NCBI GenBank assembly: GCA_036655715.1
Contig: JAVVPO010000064.1
Coordinates: 1 to 14,706, forward strand
Direction: 5' to 3'
Source: JAVVPO01 sp036655715
GTDB lineage: Bacteria > Bacillota > Clostridia > Lachnospirales > Cellulosilyticaceae
DNA: 14,706 nucleotides
How positions within the stretch are numbered: position 1 is the first letter of the stretch; each line of letters opens with the position of its first letter. Below are positions 1 to 8,518 of this stretch, in pieces. The notes under the pieces were generated by a model. That model searched no databases, had not been told where the DNA came from, and saw only the letters and a program-made list of their open reading frames with translations. The translations under genes and the position numbers were made by a program.

Positions 1-866
1 TTGCTATGGAAATAGGGGCAAGTGGCAAGGTTCTAAATAAGCTTTTTAGAGAGGCGATTACAACAGCCAAACTAATCAAAACACAAACAAAGATATCACA
101 GTATCCTTTATCTATCAGCTATATAGGCATTAAGTTTCTAAAGGAAAAGATGGGAAGCCTAGAAGGAAAGAGTGCTTTGCTAATAGGTGCAGGGAAGATG
201 AATAAGCTAGCACTGAATCATTTATATGAGCAGCATATAGGCAAGGTTTATATGGCCAATAGAACGCATCAGAAGGTAGCTGATTTGACAAATTTACATA
301 AAGAACTTATAGCCATAGAGTATGAAAAAAGATATGAAATACTTCAAGAAGTAGACATACTTATTACATCTACGGCATCCCCGCATCTTGTTGTAAAACA
401 GGTGGATATGCCAAATATAACCCATGAACTTTATATATTAGATAGTGCACTTCCAAGAGATGTGGAGGAGTGTGTAGGCGAAGATCTACATATTCATCTT
501 TACGATATAGATGACTTAAAAGAGATATCCCATAAAAATAGTGAGAAAAGATATGAGATTGCTCAGCAGGCAGATAAAATTATTCTAGAAAGTTTGGAAG
601 AATTGATAGGCTGGATGCATACGATTAAAATAGACCCGACGATTAGATCGCTAAATGAAAGATGTGAAGAGATAGAACAAGATACAATGAATTATCTTAA
701 AAGAAAGATAGACCTTAGTTGTAAGGAAGAAAAAATAATAGAGAAGATGCTTAGAAGCTCCCTAAAGAGACTAATAAGAGAACCGATTAGTAATCTGAAA
801 GAAATTAAAGATAAACAGAAACAAGAAGAATCTATTAAACTCCTAGAAGAGTTATTTGGTTTATAG
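1..866 (+). CDS. hemA: Glutamyl-tRNA reductase, C-terminal part (5' end outside window)
   Basis: Reduces glutamyl-tRNA(Glu) with NADPH to glutamate-1-semialdehyde, the committed step of the C5 tetrapyrrole pathway. The frame is open to the window edge (codon GCT at 3-5), so the ATG at 6 is internal. Full-length family members have about 400-450 residues; only about 287 are here, and the N-terminal catalytic domain with its active-site cysteine lies outside. Counting from the Met at 6, residues 1-30 match the end of the catalytic domain (GKVLNKLFREA). Residues about 52-150 are the NADPH-binding Rossmann domain, with GAGKM at 61-65 and NRT at 85-87. The helical C-terminal dimerisation domain follows. 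It lies 14 bases before hemC, heading the operon within this window. The identification is secure for the visible part. Confidence 0.95.
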   Translation, partial: AMEIGASGKVLNKLFREAITTAKLIKTQTKISQYPLSISYIGIKFLKEKMGSLEGKSALLIGAGKMNKLALNHLYEQHIGKVYMANRTHQKVADLTNLHKELIAIEYEKRYEILQEVDILITSTASPHLVVKQVDMPNITHELYILDSALPRDVEECVGEDLHIHLYDIDDLKEISHKNSEKRYEIAQQADKIILESLEELIGWMHTIKIDPTIRSLNERCEEIEQDTMNYLKRKIDLSCKEEKIIEKMLRSSLKRLIREPISNLKEIKDKQKQEESIKLLEELFGL

Positions 867-880
867 AAAAGAGGGATACG

Positions 881-1798
881 GTGGAAATCATAGTTGGAAC
901 TAGAGGAAGTAAGCTCGCACTGACTCAGACAAATTGGGTGATAGAGCAGTTAAAGGCGGAGCATAGTGAGCATACTTTTACAGTGAAAATCATCAAGACA
1001 AAGGGCGATCTTATTCAAAATGTACCTTTAGATAAGATTGGGGATAAGGGAGTCTTCGTTAAAGAAATTGAGCAGCAGTTACTAGGCGGAGAAATTGATA
1101 TAGCCATTCATAGTATGAAAGATATGCCAAGTGAAGTGACTACGGGATTAGAATTTGTGAAAACTCCAAAAAGGGAAGATAGAAGAGATGCCTTAGTCCT
1201 TCGGGGAGAGAATATTTGTGACCTTTCCCAGCTAAGAGAAGGGGCTATTATTGCGACGGGAAGTAAGAGAAGGAAATATCAACTGCTAAGTGTGAGACCA
1301 GATTTGTGCATCGTACCTATTAGAGGAAATATTGATACACGTATTAGAAAGATAGAAGAAGAAAATCTAGATGGCATTGTATTAGCCGCAGCAGGGCTTA
1401 AGCGATTAGGTTTAGAATTTAAAATAGGATATTACTTACCAGAAGAACTGATGATTCCGGCGCCTGCCCAAGGGGCATTAGCTATTCAGATTCGAAAGGA
1501 CGATAGCAAAATCAAACCTATAGTAAGTCGTATAGAAAGTATGAATGATGAGATAGAAATCCAAGCCGAGAGAGCTTTCCTAAGTGGAGTGAATGGCAGT
1601 TGCAATATCCCTATTGGCGCCTCAGCAAAGGTAGAAGGTTGTCACATTGGTTTAAGTGGTATACTTGGAGATGCAGAAGGAAGAAAATTAGTTAGAAAAT
1701 ACATCTATAAGACTTTTGAAACAGAAGCAGATGCAAGAGCTATAGGGACGGAGCTAGCCAAACTTACGTTAAAGGAGCTTGAAAGCCATGAGGGGTAA
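881..1798 (+). CDS. hemC: Porphobilinogen deaminase (hydroxymethylbilane synthase)
   Basis: Joins four porphobilinogen units into the linear tetrapyrrole hydroxymethylbilane in the cytosol. The protein has 305 residues, normal for the family. It starts VGTRGSKLALTQT (residues 5-17). The catalytic Asp is D81 in HSMKDMP (77-83), and the substrate-binding arginines lie around 128-131 and 149-154. The dipyrromethane cofactor cysteine is C241 in GSCNIPIGA. The start is GTG at 881, preceded by the purine-rich AGAGGG at 869-874. The gene overlaps the first 11 bases of cobA-hemD, suggesting translational coupling. Nothing is missing. Confidence 0.97.
   Translation: MEIIVGTRGSKLALTQTNWVIEQLKAEHSEHTFTVKIIKTKGDLIQNVPLDKIGDKGVFVKEIEQQLLGGEIDIAIHSMKDMPSEVTTGLEFVKTPKREDRRDALVLRGENICDLSQLREGAIIATGSKRRKYQLLSVRPDLCIVPIRGNIDTRIRKIEEENLDGIVLAAAGLKRLGLEFKIGYYLPEELMIPAPAQGALAIQIRKDDSKIKPIVSRIESMNDEIEIQAERAFLSGVNGSCNIPIGASAKVEGCHIGLSGILGDAEGRKLVRKYIYKTFETEADARAIGTELAKLTLKELESHEG
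1771..1777 (+). promoter_or_regulatory. Ribosome binding site that fixes the cobA-hemD start
   Basis: AAAGGAG lies inside the end of hemC, 10 bases before the ATG at 1788. A TTG at 1779 is in the same frame but only one base from this site, so ATG 1788 is chosen. Confidence 0.75.
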
Positions 1799-3296
1799 AG
1801 TGAATTTAGTAGGCGCAGGACCTGGTGACTATGGATTAATGACACTTAAGGGACTGGCGTGTATTCAAGAAGCAGATGTAATGGTCTATGATAGGCTGGC
1901 TAATGAAGATTATTTAAAAGAAGCTAAGGTAGGGTGTGAATTCATTTATGTAGGAAAAGCTTCAAGCAATCATACACTGACGCAAGATGAAATCAATGAG
2001 GTTATCGTGGCAAAAGCCAAAGAAGGTAAAATCGTTACAAGGCTAAAAGGTGGTGATCCCTATGTATTTGGTAGAGGGGGAGAAGAAGGGGAATATTTAT
2101 TGGAAAATGGGATTCCCTTTGAAGTGGTGCCAGGAATTACCTCAGCCATAGGTGGACTTTGCTATGCCGGGATTCCTATTACCCATAGAGACTATACTTC
2201 CTCGTTTCATGTGGTGACAGGGCATCTGAAAGATGATGAAAAGTCTAGCATTAATTGGAATGCTCTAGCACATATGGGCGGGACGATTGTCTTTTTGATG
2301 GGCGTATCCAATCTAGAGAAAATCTGTCATAATCTAGTGGCAGAAGGTATGTCTAGTGAGATGGATGTAGCTATCATTAACTGGGCGACTAGAGCAAATC
2401 AAAAGGTAGTAACAGGTAACCTAGGGACTATCTGTGAGGTTGCAAAAAGGGAAAAGGTCACTTCACCAAGCCTTATTGTAGTAGGGGAAGTGGTTAAACT
2501 AAGAGAGAAGCTAAACTTCTTTGAACAAAAGCCGCTATTTGGTAAAACGATTATGACTACAAGAGCAAGAAGTCAAAGCAGTAGGTTAAGGCAAAAACTT
2601 CAAGACTTAGGTGCTAGTGTCATAGAGTTCCCAACTATTCGTATAGAAGAGATTCAGCCCAATCAAGAGTTAGAACAAGCTATAGAAAGACTAAGTGACT
2701 ATACCTACTTGATTTTCACAAGTCAAAATACAGTAGAAATTTTCTTTGAAAAGCTCTATGCTAAGGGACTTGATGCAAGAAAATTAAGTCATATGAAATT
2801 AGTAGCAGTGGGTCAGGCTACAGGTGATAGGATGAAAAAGTATGGGGTCATAGCGGATATTATTCCACCAAGATTTGTAGCAGAAAGCATTTATGAGACC
2901 CTTAAAGATAAGCTAACAAAGTCTGATAAAATCTTGATGCCAAAGGCTGAGAAGACAAGAGAATTACTAGGAAAAAGTTTGGCAGCTATTTGTGAGGTAA
3001 GTGAGGTTTGTGTTTACCGAACGGTCCTAGAAGAGGGACCAAAAGAAGAGATTTTAGAGAAATTAAAGCAAGGACAAATAGATTATATAACTTTTACAAG
3101 CTCATCTACAGTGACTAATCTACTGGAGCTCTTGGGCAAAGAAAATAGTGAGTTGCTTAATGGAAGCAAGCTCATTTCTATAGGCGAGATTACTTCTGAA
3201 ACGATGGAGCTTATGGGCCTTCAAGTCTATGCTATGCCAGAGCAGTTCACATTGGATGAGATGATAACATGTATAGTGAGTGATAATTTAAAGTAG
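1788..3296 (+). CDS. cobA-hemD: Uroporphyrinogen-III C-methyltransferase / uroporphyrinogen-III synthase fusion
   Basis: A bifunctional 502-residue enzyme. Residues about 3-245 are an SAM-dependent uroporphyrinogen-III methyltransferase (SUMT), which methylates C2 and C7 to give precorrin-2. They show VGAGPGD (8-14), the RLKGGDPYVFGRGGEE block (85-100) and PGITSA (115-120). Residues about 250-502 are HemD, which cyclises hydroxymethylbilane with inversion of ring D. Its weakly conserved pattern is visible as IFTSQNTV, VGQAT, ITFTSSSTV and SIGEITSETM. Fusing the two halves places the unstable HemC product and the branch-point methylation on one polypeptide; such fusions are known in clostridia. 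The start codon is ATG 1788, 11 bases inside hemC. The methylase commits flux to siroheme or cobalamin rather than directly to coproporphyrinogen. Confidence 0.95.
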   Translation: MRGKVNLVGAGPGDYGLMTLKGLACIQEADVMVYDRLANEDYLKEAKVGCEFIYVGKASSNHTLTQDEINEVIVAKAKEGKIVTRLKGGDPYVFGRGGEEGEYLLENGIPFEVVPGITSAIGGLCYAGIPITHRDYTSSFHVVTGHLKDDEKSSINWNALAHMGGTIVFLMGVSNLEKICHNLVAEGMSSEMDVAIINWATRANQKVVTGNLGTICEVAKREKVTSPSLIVVGEVVKLREKLNFFEQKPLFGKTIMTTRARSQSSRLRQKLQDLGASVIEFPTIRIEEIQPNQELEQAIERLSDYTYLIFTSQNTVEIFFEKLYAKGLDARKLSHMKLVAVGQATGDRMKKYGVIADIIPPRFVAESIYETLKDKLTKSDKILMPKAEKTRELLGKSLAAICEVSEVCVYRTVLEEGPKEEILEKLKQGQIDYITFTSSSTVTNLLELLGKENSELLNGSKLISIGEITSETMELMGLQVYAMPEQFTLDEMITCIVSDNLK

Positions 3297-3309
3297 AGGG
3301 GTAAAAATC

Positions 3310-4290
3310 ATGATAAGACCAAGAAGATTAAGAAGTAGCGCAGTTATTAGAAAAATGGTAAGAGAAACAGAACTAAAAGTAGCAGATTTCATCTATCCTT
3401 TATTTGTAGTAGAGGGAGAAAACATTAAAGAAGAGATTACGTCATTAGAAGGAGTATACCATTTTTCACTAGATAAATTAGAAGAAGAAATCAAAGAGCT
3501 TCTTGCTCTAGGAATTCACTCTATCATTCTATTTGGAGTACCAGAGCACAAAGATGAATGTGGCAGTGAAGCGTATAGTGAAGAGGGAATCGTGCAGAAG
3601 GCTATTGGGAAGATTAAAAGTATCGCACCAGAAATGCTTGTGATTACAGATGTATGTATGTGCCAATACACAAGTCACGGGCACTGCGGTATCTTGAATG
3701 ATAAGGGGTATGTAGAAAATGATGCCACTTTAGAATACCTAAGTAAGATAGCTCTTAGTCATGTGGTGGCAGGAGCAGATATGGTGGCGCCATCTGATAT
3801 GATGGATGGTAGAATTGGTCATATGAGAGGTGTGCTAGATAAAAATGGTTACGCCAGTAGTGCCATTATGGCCTATAGTGCCAAATACGCTTCAAGTTTC
3901 TATGGCCCATTTAGAGAAGCGGCTCACTCAGCGCCAAGCTTTGGAGATAGAAAGACGTATCAAATGGATAGTGCCAATACAGATGAGGCCCTTAGGGAAG
4001 TAGCACTAGATATAGAAGAAGGCGCAGATATCGTAATGGTAAAGCCAGCTCTTTCTTATCTTGATATTATCCGTAGAGTCAAAGATAATTTTAATATGCC
4101 AGTAGCGGCCTACAATGTGAGCGGAGAATATGCTATGCTCAAACTAGCCGTAAAATCAGGCGTTCTAGATGAGAAGGCTATTTATGAAAGTTTGATCTCT
4201 ATCAAACGTGCAGGAGCAGACATTATCATCACTTACTTTGCAAAAGAGATAGCCAAAAAACTTCAGGAGGGATACTATGAATCACACTAA
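3310..4290 (+). CDS. hemB: 5-aminolevulinate dehydratase (porphobilinogen synthase)
   Basis: Condenses two 5-aminolevulinate molecules to porphobilinogen. The 326-residue length is normal. RPRRLR at 3-8 is the typical N-terminal arm. The two Schiff-base lysines are K192 in YSAKYASSFYGPF and K245 in MVKPALSYLD. A Zn-type active-site lid is shown by C116, C118 and C126 in DVCMCQYTSHGHCG, so this is a zinc-dependent enzyme and not the Mg-only aspartate-rich form. The gene starts 13 bases after cobA-hemD with AGAGGGG ahead of the ATG, and it overlaps hemL by 14 bases. Confidence 0.97.
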   Translation: MIRPRRLRSSAVIRKMVRETELKVADFIYPLFVVEGENIKEEITSLEGVYHFSLDKLEEEIKELLALGIHSIILFGVPEHKDECGSEAYSEEGIVQKAIGKIKSIAPEMLVITDVCMCQYTSHGHCGILNDKGYVENDATLEYLSKIALSHVVAGADMVAPSDMMDGRIGHMRGVLDKNGYASSAIMAYSAKYASSFYGPFREAAHSAPSFGDRKTYQMDSANTDEALREVALDIEEGADIVMVKPALSYLDIIRRVKDNFNMPVAAYNVSGEYAMLKLAVKSGVLDEKAIYESLISIKRAGADIIITYFAKEIAKKLQEGYYESH

Positions 4291-5572
4291 ATCATCAGCT
4301 ATTTATGAAGAAGCAGTTAAATATATACCAGGTGGGGTAAATAGCCCAGTACGTGCCTTTAAATCAGTGGGAATCGATCCTATCTTTATAGATAAGGCGC
4401 ATGGCTGTAGAATTAAAGATGTAGATGGCAATGAGTATATTGACTATATTTGCTCATGGGGACCACTTATATTAGGTCATAGTAATGAGAAGATTACAGA
4501 AGGTATTGCAGAGGTAATAGCTAAAGGTACTAGCTATGGGGTGCCCACTCAAATTGAAGTAGAAATGGCAAAGATTATTGTAAAAGCCTACAAAGGCATT
4601 GATAAAATACGTATGGTTAACTCAGGGACAGAAGCAACTATGAGTGCCCTAAGAGTTGCAAGAGGCTATACTAAACGTAACAAAATCTTGAAGTTTGAAG
4701 GGTGTTACCATGGACATTCTGATGCACTACTTGTAAAGTCTGGTTCAGGGACCATTACTTATGGGGTACCAACTAGCCCAGGCGTACCGGAAGATGTGGT
4801 GAAAGATACATTGGTAGCAAGGTACAATGATATAGAAGGACTAAGAAAAGTCTTTGCAGAGAACCAAGATAGGATAGCAGCTGTTATTGTAGAACCTATT
4901 AGTGGGAATATGGGGGTGGTACCAGCAAAGAAAGCCTTTTTAGAAGAACTTAGAAGGCTTACAACTGAGCAGGGTACGGTGCTAATCTTTGATGAAGTCA
5001 TTACAGGATTTAGAATAGCCTATGGTAGTGCAAGAGAGTACTTTGACATCGTACCTGATATGGTGTGCTTTGGAAAAATCATTGGCGGCGGATTACCAGT
5101 AGGCGCTTACGCCGGAAAAGAAGAAATTATGAATAGGGTATCTCCAGTGGGGCCTGTGTATCAAGCAGGGACATTATCAGGAAATCCACTAGCTATGTAT
5201 ATTGGTAAGAAGCAGTTAGAATATCTGAGAGATAACCCAGAAGTGTATAAAGAACTTGAAGAAAAAGCACTTTACTTAGAAACAGGTATCAAGAAAAATT
5301 TAGCCGAGTTAGGGCTTCATTATACGGTAAATAGAGCAGGGTCACTTGTGTGCTTATTCTTTACAGAAAGTCAAGTGACAAACTTTGAAGAAGCGATGAC
5401 TTGTAATATTGAAATCTTCAATAGATATTTCAAGGCACTTCTTGAAGAAGGTATCCTTATAGGACCAGCGCAGTATGAAGCGTTATTTTTATCTACTGCA
5501 CATACAAAAGAAGATTTGGATCTAACGATTAAGGCAATGTATAAGGCTTTGAAAGTGGCACATGATTTATAA
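4277..5572 (+). CDS. hemL: Glutamate-1-semialdehyde 2,1-aminomutase
   Basis: A PLP-dependent class III aminotransferase-fold enzyme that isomerises glutamate-1-semialdehyde to 5-aminolevulinate, so it uses the HemA product and feeds HemB. The 431 residues are the expected length. Signature segments are VNSGTEATMSALRVARG (114-130), the glycine-rich GSGTITYGVPTSPGVP loop (156-171), FDEVITGFR (238-246, the PLP-nitrogen Asp being D239) and the PLP lysine K267 in CFGKIIGGGLPVG. A perfect AGGAGG at 4265-4270, inside hemB, sits 6 bases before the ATG. The 14-base overlap with hemB suggests coupled translation. Confidence 0.97.
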   Translation: MNHTKSSAIYEEAVKYIPGGVNSPVRAFKSVGIDPIFIDKAHGCRIKDVDGNEYIDYICSWGPLILGHSNEKITEGIAEVIAKGTSYGVPTQIEVEMAKIIVKAYKGIDKIRMVNSGTEATMSALRVARGYTKRNKILKFEGCYHGHSDALLVKSGSGTITYGVPTSPGVPEDVVKDTLVARYNDIEGLRKVFAENQDRIAAVIVEPISGNMGVVPAKKAFLEELRRLTTEQGTVLIFDEVITGFRIAYGSAREYFDIVPDMVCFGKIIGGGLPVGAYAGKEEIMNRVSPVGPVYQAGTLSGNPLAMYIGKKQLEYLRDNPEVYKELEEKALYLETGIKKNLAELGLHYTVNRAGSLVCLFFTESQVTNFEEAMTCNIEIFNRYFKALLEEGILIGPAQYEALFLSTAHTKEDLDLTIKAMYKALKVAHDL

Positions 5573-5610
5573 AAGACATTGGTAAAATACTAAATAAAAA
5601 GAGGTAAGCC

Positions 5611-6198
5611 ATGTATCCAGCGATGATTAATATTACAGATAAGCTGATGACTATAGTAGGTGGTGGCCGGGTCGCTTATAGAAAAACAAAGGCTTTTCTT
5701 GAATTTGGTGGAAGAGTAAGGATTATTTCACCTCTATTTTCCAAGAAGTTTGAGGTGCTAAAGGAGAGCGTTCAGCTACTAGAAAGGGAACATACAGAAG
5801 AAGATTTAAATGAAAGCTTTATAGTGGTAGCAGCAACAGATGATGAGAAAATTAATAAGGGGATAGGGGAGTATTGTGAGGCTAGAAGGATTTTGTGTAA
5901 TGTGATAGATGATATTCATTTATCTAGTTTTATCGTGCCAGCCTATATAAAACAAGGAGATTTGGTGATTAGTGTATCAACGGGCGGCAAAAGCCCCTCA
6001 CTGGCAGGAAAGATAAAAAAAGAACTTAGCGAAAAATATAATGAATTATATATTGAATATTTAGATATATTGGGTAGAATAAGAGAGAGAGTTATAGCAA
6101 GCTATGATGATGAAGATAAGAAAAAGGAAATACTTAATCATCTGGTAACTCTAGATATAGAACAACTTAAGGTATATGAACAAAACTTATACAAATAA
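5611..6198 (+). CDS. Precorrin-2 dehydrogenase (SirC/Met8/CysG N-terminal family)
   Basis: Oxidises precorrin-2 with NAD+ to sirohydrochlorin, directly downstream of the CobA reaction. The 195-residue protein matches the single-domain form. Residues 13-40 are the nucleotide-binding start (IVGGGRVAYRKTK). The family catalytic Asp is in VIDD (98-101), followed by SSFIVPA, and STGGKSP (123-129) matches the CysG SSGGTSP loop. A C-terminal helical region runs from about 135 to 195. Some relatives also insert Fe or Co; the sequence does not show which, so a ferrochelatase role is possible but unproven. The gene starts 38 bases after hemL with AGAGGT at 5600-5605, and no terminator separates them. 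With it the operon reaches sirohydrochlorin, the common precursor of siroheme and anaerobic cobalamin. Confidence 0.93.
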   Translation: MYPAMINITDKLMTIVGGGRVAYRKTKAFLEFGGRVRIISPLFSKKFEVLKESVQLLEREHTEEDLNESFIVVAATDDEKINKGIGEYCEARRILCNVIDDIHLSSFIVPAYIKQGDLVISVSTGGKSPSLAGKIKKELSEKYNELYIEYLDILGRIRERVIASYDDEDKKKEILNHLVTLDIEQLKVYEQNLYK

Positions 6199-6222
6199 TA
6201 ACTTAACTTATGGAGGGGAACC

Positions 6223-8109
6223 ATGAACTTTATTGGACTTGATACAGCGTTAGAATTAAGAGTAGCAGAAGCATTGGCATTTCTTAAAGTGAATCATGTT
6301 TTAGACAATATTGAAGTAAGCGTATTAGATGAAGAGGCGAGTGACTGTATTGAAATAGGAAGAGGAGCAAGTTGCTATATCAGATATAAAGAAAAACATC
6401 ATTTCTTTAGAGCACTGGGTCTATATATCCAGTTATCTAAAGGATTTACGCTGGATTTTGAAAGAGCAGAAAAAGAAGTGATTAAAAAGTGTGGACCGAT
6501 GATAGATTGCTCTAGAAATGCAGTTTATAAGGTAAGTGTGCTCAAAGAACTACTGCTTAAATGTGCGATGATGGGGCATAGTGAGTGTATGCTTTATACA
6601 GAAGATACTTATGAAGTAGATGATACGCCTTACTTTGGTTATCTAAGAGGAAAATATCTTAAGTCTGAACTTAAAGAGCTAGATGATTATGCAGATTCAT
6701 TAGGGATAGAGCTTATTCCTTGTATTCAGACACTAGCGCATCTTAACCAAACGCTAAGATGGGATTATACCAAAGAAATAAGAGATATTGATGATATCTT
6801 CTTAGTCGGGGCAAAGGAAACTTATGACTTAGTAGAGAAGATGCTGGGGTCACTTAGAAGTGTTTTTAGAACTAAAAGAATACATATCGGTATGGATGAA
6901 GCTTATGCATTAGGGCGAGGAACATACCTTGATCACAATGGATATAAAAGCCATTTTGATATTATGATACAACACTTAAAGAGTATGGTAGATCTTACTA
7001 AAAAATATGATTTTAAACCTATGATATGGGATGATATGTTCCAAAGGGCGCCTGGAGAAGGGTACAACACGCAGATGATGATTGATCCTAAAATTACAGA
7101 GCAAGTACCTGATGAAATAGAACTTGTATATTGGGACTATTATAAGGAAGATACTGCGCATTATGATGTAGCTTTTAAAAGAAGACAAAGCTTTGAGAAT
7201 CCGATTATCTTCGCAGGGGGAATATGGAAGTGGGCAGGACTTGTGCCTAGTTATGAAAAAACCATGGCAACGACTTTGGCAGCACTTAAAGTATGTAAGC
7301 AACATGGGATACAAGAAGTCATTGCTACACTTTGGGGAGATGATGGCGCAGAAGTGCCACTTGGGACCTGTGACTTAGGACTCATACTCTTTGCAGAGCA
7401 TAGCTATTCTAGTGAGGTAAGTGAGAAGTGGCTAGATGAGAGATGTCAGTTCTTTACTGGTCTTGAATCTGGTGACTTTATGGCAATGGAAAATGTTGAT
7501 TTGTTGCCAATGATAGAAAGACCTAATGTCAAAGTAGTTAATCTTTCTAAGGCATTTTTGTATCAAGACATCTTGCTAGGTGCATTTGATAAGCATGCAG
7601 AAGGGTTAGAGCTGAAGCCACATTACTTGGCATGTGCCAAAATGTATGATAAATTAGCTGAAAAAGGGAAAGCTTATGGCTATATCTTTGAAATGTACAG
7701 AGAGCTTAGCTTGGTGCTAGCTAATAAGTACGACTTAGGCATTCGTCTAAGAACAGCTTATCTAGTAGGAGATAAAGAAGAACTACAGAATCTGCTAACT
7801 ACGACTTTTAAGGAAGTATCAAGAGACTTAGAGAAATACCATCAAAGCGTAAGAAAGTTCTGGTTCAAAGAATGTAAGGGGCAGGGACTTGAAATATTGG
7901 ATATTCGTATATCAGGAGTCAAGGGTAGAATGGAAACAGCAGCGATACGTGTGCAAGCTTACATTGATGGAGAGATAGAGGAGATTGAAGAATTAGCAGA
8001 TGATAGATTGCTGTTTGATAGGCATGGTGGCGCTCAGTTTTGTAATCATAATCAGTATGTGTTGATTGCTTCACAGAATGTGTTTAGCCATAATTATATG
8101 CAGTTGTAG
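6223..8109 (+). CDS. Glycoside hydrolase family 20 beta-N-acetylhexosaminidase, cytosolic
   Basis: Predicted to remove terminal beta-linked N-acetylglucosamine or N-acetylgalactosamine by substrate-assisted catalysis. The GH20 Asp-Glu pair is D225-E226 in HIGMDEA. The barrel strands around it are recognisable: GPMIDCSRN (91-99), PCIQTLAHL (166-174) and PMIWDDMFQR (266-275). Residues about 1-85 form the small N-terminal alpha/beta domain and about 410-628 a helical/C-terminal region. There is no signal peptide or membrane segment, so the substrate must be intracellular (imported disaccharides or recycled wall fragments). The 628-residue length resembles the cytosolic GH20C type known from streptococci. 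It starts 24 bases after the dehydrogenase with a strong GGAGGGG (6212-6218), so co-transcription with the tetrapyrrole genes is likely although no metabolic link is obvious. Exact substrate is unknown. Confidence 0.85.
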   Translation: MNFIGLDTALELRVAEALAFLKVNHVLDNIEVSVLDEEASDCIEIGRGASCYIRYKEKHHFFRALGLYIQLSKGFTLDFERAEKEVIKKCGPMIDCSRNAVYKVSVLKELLLKCAMMGHSECMLYTEDTYEVDDTPYFGYLRGKYLKSELKELDDYADSLGIELIPCIQTLAHLNQTLRWDYTKEIRDIDDIFLVGAKETYDLVEKMLGSLRSVFRTKRIHIGMDEAYALGRGTYLDHNGYKSHFDIMIQHLKSMVDLTKKYDFKPMIWDDMFQRAPGEGYNTQMMIDPKITEQVPDEIELVYWDYYKEDTAHYDVAFKRRQSFENPIIFAGGIWKWAGLVPSYEKTMATTLAALKVCKQHGIQEVIATLWGDDGAEVPLGTCDLGLILFAEHSYSSEVSEKWLDERCQFFTGLESGDFMAMENVDLLPMIERPNVKVVNLSKAFLYQDILLGAFDKHAEGLELKPHYLACAKMYDKLAEKGKAYGYIFEMYRELSLVLANKYDLGIRLRTAYLVGDKEELQNLLTTTFKEVSRDLEKYHQSVRKFWFKECKGQGLEILDIRISGVKGRMETAAIRVQAYIDGEIEEIEELADDRLLFDRHGGAQFCNHNQYVLIASQNVFSHNYMQL

Positions 8110-8113
8110 GTAG

Positions 8114-8174
8114 GAAGGACTCCAGGGAAGAGTGGGTAAAGGCTACGTTATCTATGACTTGGAGTCCTTCTTTT
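8114..8174 (+). terminator. Rho-independent terminator of the tetrapyrrole/GH20 operon
   Basis: An 11-bp perfect stem, GAAGGACTCCA (8114-8124) with TGGAGTCCTTC (8160-8170), is followed by TTTT. The 35-base loop is unusually long. It starts 5 bases after the GH20 stop. Confidence 0.75.
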
Positions 8175-8216
8175 GGTTAAACTGAGTAATTTGTGAAAAG
8201 CTAGAGGTGCTTTTAT

Positions 8217-8297
8217 ATGAATGGCGTAAACTTTAGAGATAAAACCTACTATAAAAGTCTTGAAAAATTTTTGGGTGTATTAAATAAGGTTGTCTAA
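8217..8297 (+). CDS. Possible 26-residue small protein, doubtful
   Basis: An ATG frame of 26 codons ending in TAA, with AGAGGTG at 8203-8209 at a good distance. The predicted peptide starts MNGVNFRDKTYYK and ends LGVLNKVV; it is basic, with a short hydrophobic C-terminus, and I do not recognise it. No convincing promoter lies between the upstream terminator and this frame. It may be chance in AT-rich leader DNA. Confidence 0.2.
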   Translation: MNGVNFRDKTYYKSLEKFLGVLNKVV

Positions 8298-8319
8298 TTC
8301 AGATGACATTGGGTATATT
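8290..8319 (+). promoter_or_regulatory. Candidate sigma-A promoter upstream of rnr
   Basis: TTGTCT (8290-8295), an 18-base spacer and TATATT (8314-8319). Transcription would start near 8326 and give a leader of about 190 bases carrying the inverted repeat. A further perfect TATAAT at 8454-8459 is nearer to rnr but has only weak -35 candidates. Confidence 0.4.
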
Positions 8320-8331
8320 ATTTATAAATGA

Positions 8332-8393
8332 GTAAAAGCAAAAGCGACGTTATTTTAAATGGAATAAGATTTAAAATAAAGTTAAAGTTTTAC
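8332..8393 (+). repeat. Nested AT-rich inverted repeat in the rnr leader
   Basis: The inner arms TTATTTTAAAT (8350-8360) and ATTTAAAATAA (8369-8379) are perfect 11-base complements around an 8-base loop. The outer arms GTAAAA (8332-8337) and TTTTAC (8388-8393) are also complementary. The stem has no G-C pair and no T-run after it, so it is not a typical terminator; it could be an operator or an RNA stem in the leader. Confidence 0.5.
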
Positions 8394-8518
8394 AGATAGG
8401 AAAAAATAATATAAGATGTAAGTATGGTTTTAGTATTATTTGTTAACACTTAATATAATAATAATAGAGCGAATAAGTGTAAAAACTAATAGTACACAAA
8501 AAAATGAGGTGAAGAACT

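Larger units (their letters stand above)
8175..8518 (+). other. 344-base intergenic region before rnr
   Basis: No recognisable full gene on either strand. It holds the doubtful 26-codon frame (8217-8297), a promoter-like pair (8290-8319), a nested AT-rich inverted repeat (8332-8393), a second -10-like TATAAT (8454-8459) and the rnr ribosome binding site GAGGTGA (8506-8512). No match to a riboswitch class known to me was found by eye. Confidence 0.6.

Noticed and set aside
4759..5001. Minus-strand open frame of 80 codons inside hemL
   Set aside because: It lies entirely within the clearly coding hemL frame, has no ribosome binding site and no recognisable protein; it is a shadow frame.
6976..7378. 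Open frames on both strands inside the GH20 gene (minus 6976-7314, plus 7193-7378)
   Set aside because: Both are fully covered by the GH20 frame with its catalytic and barrel motifs, and their products show no known features.
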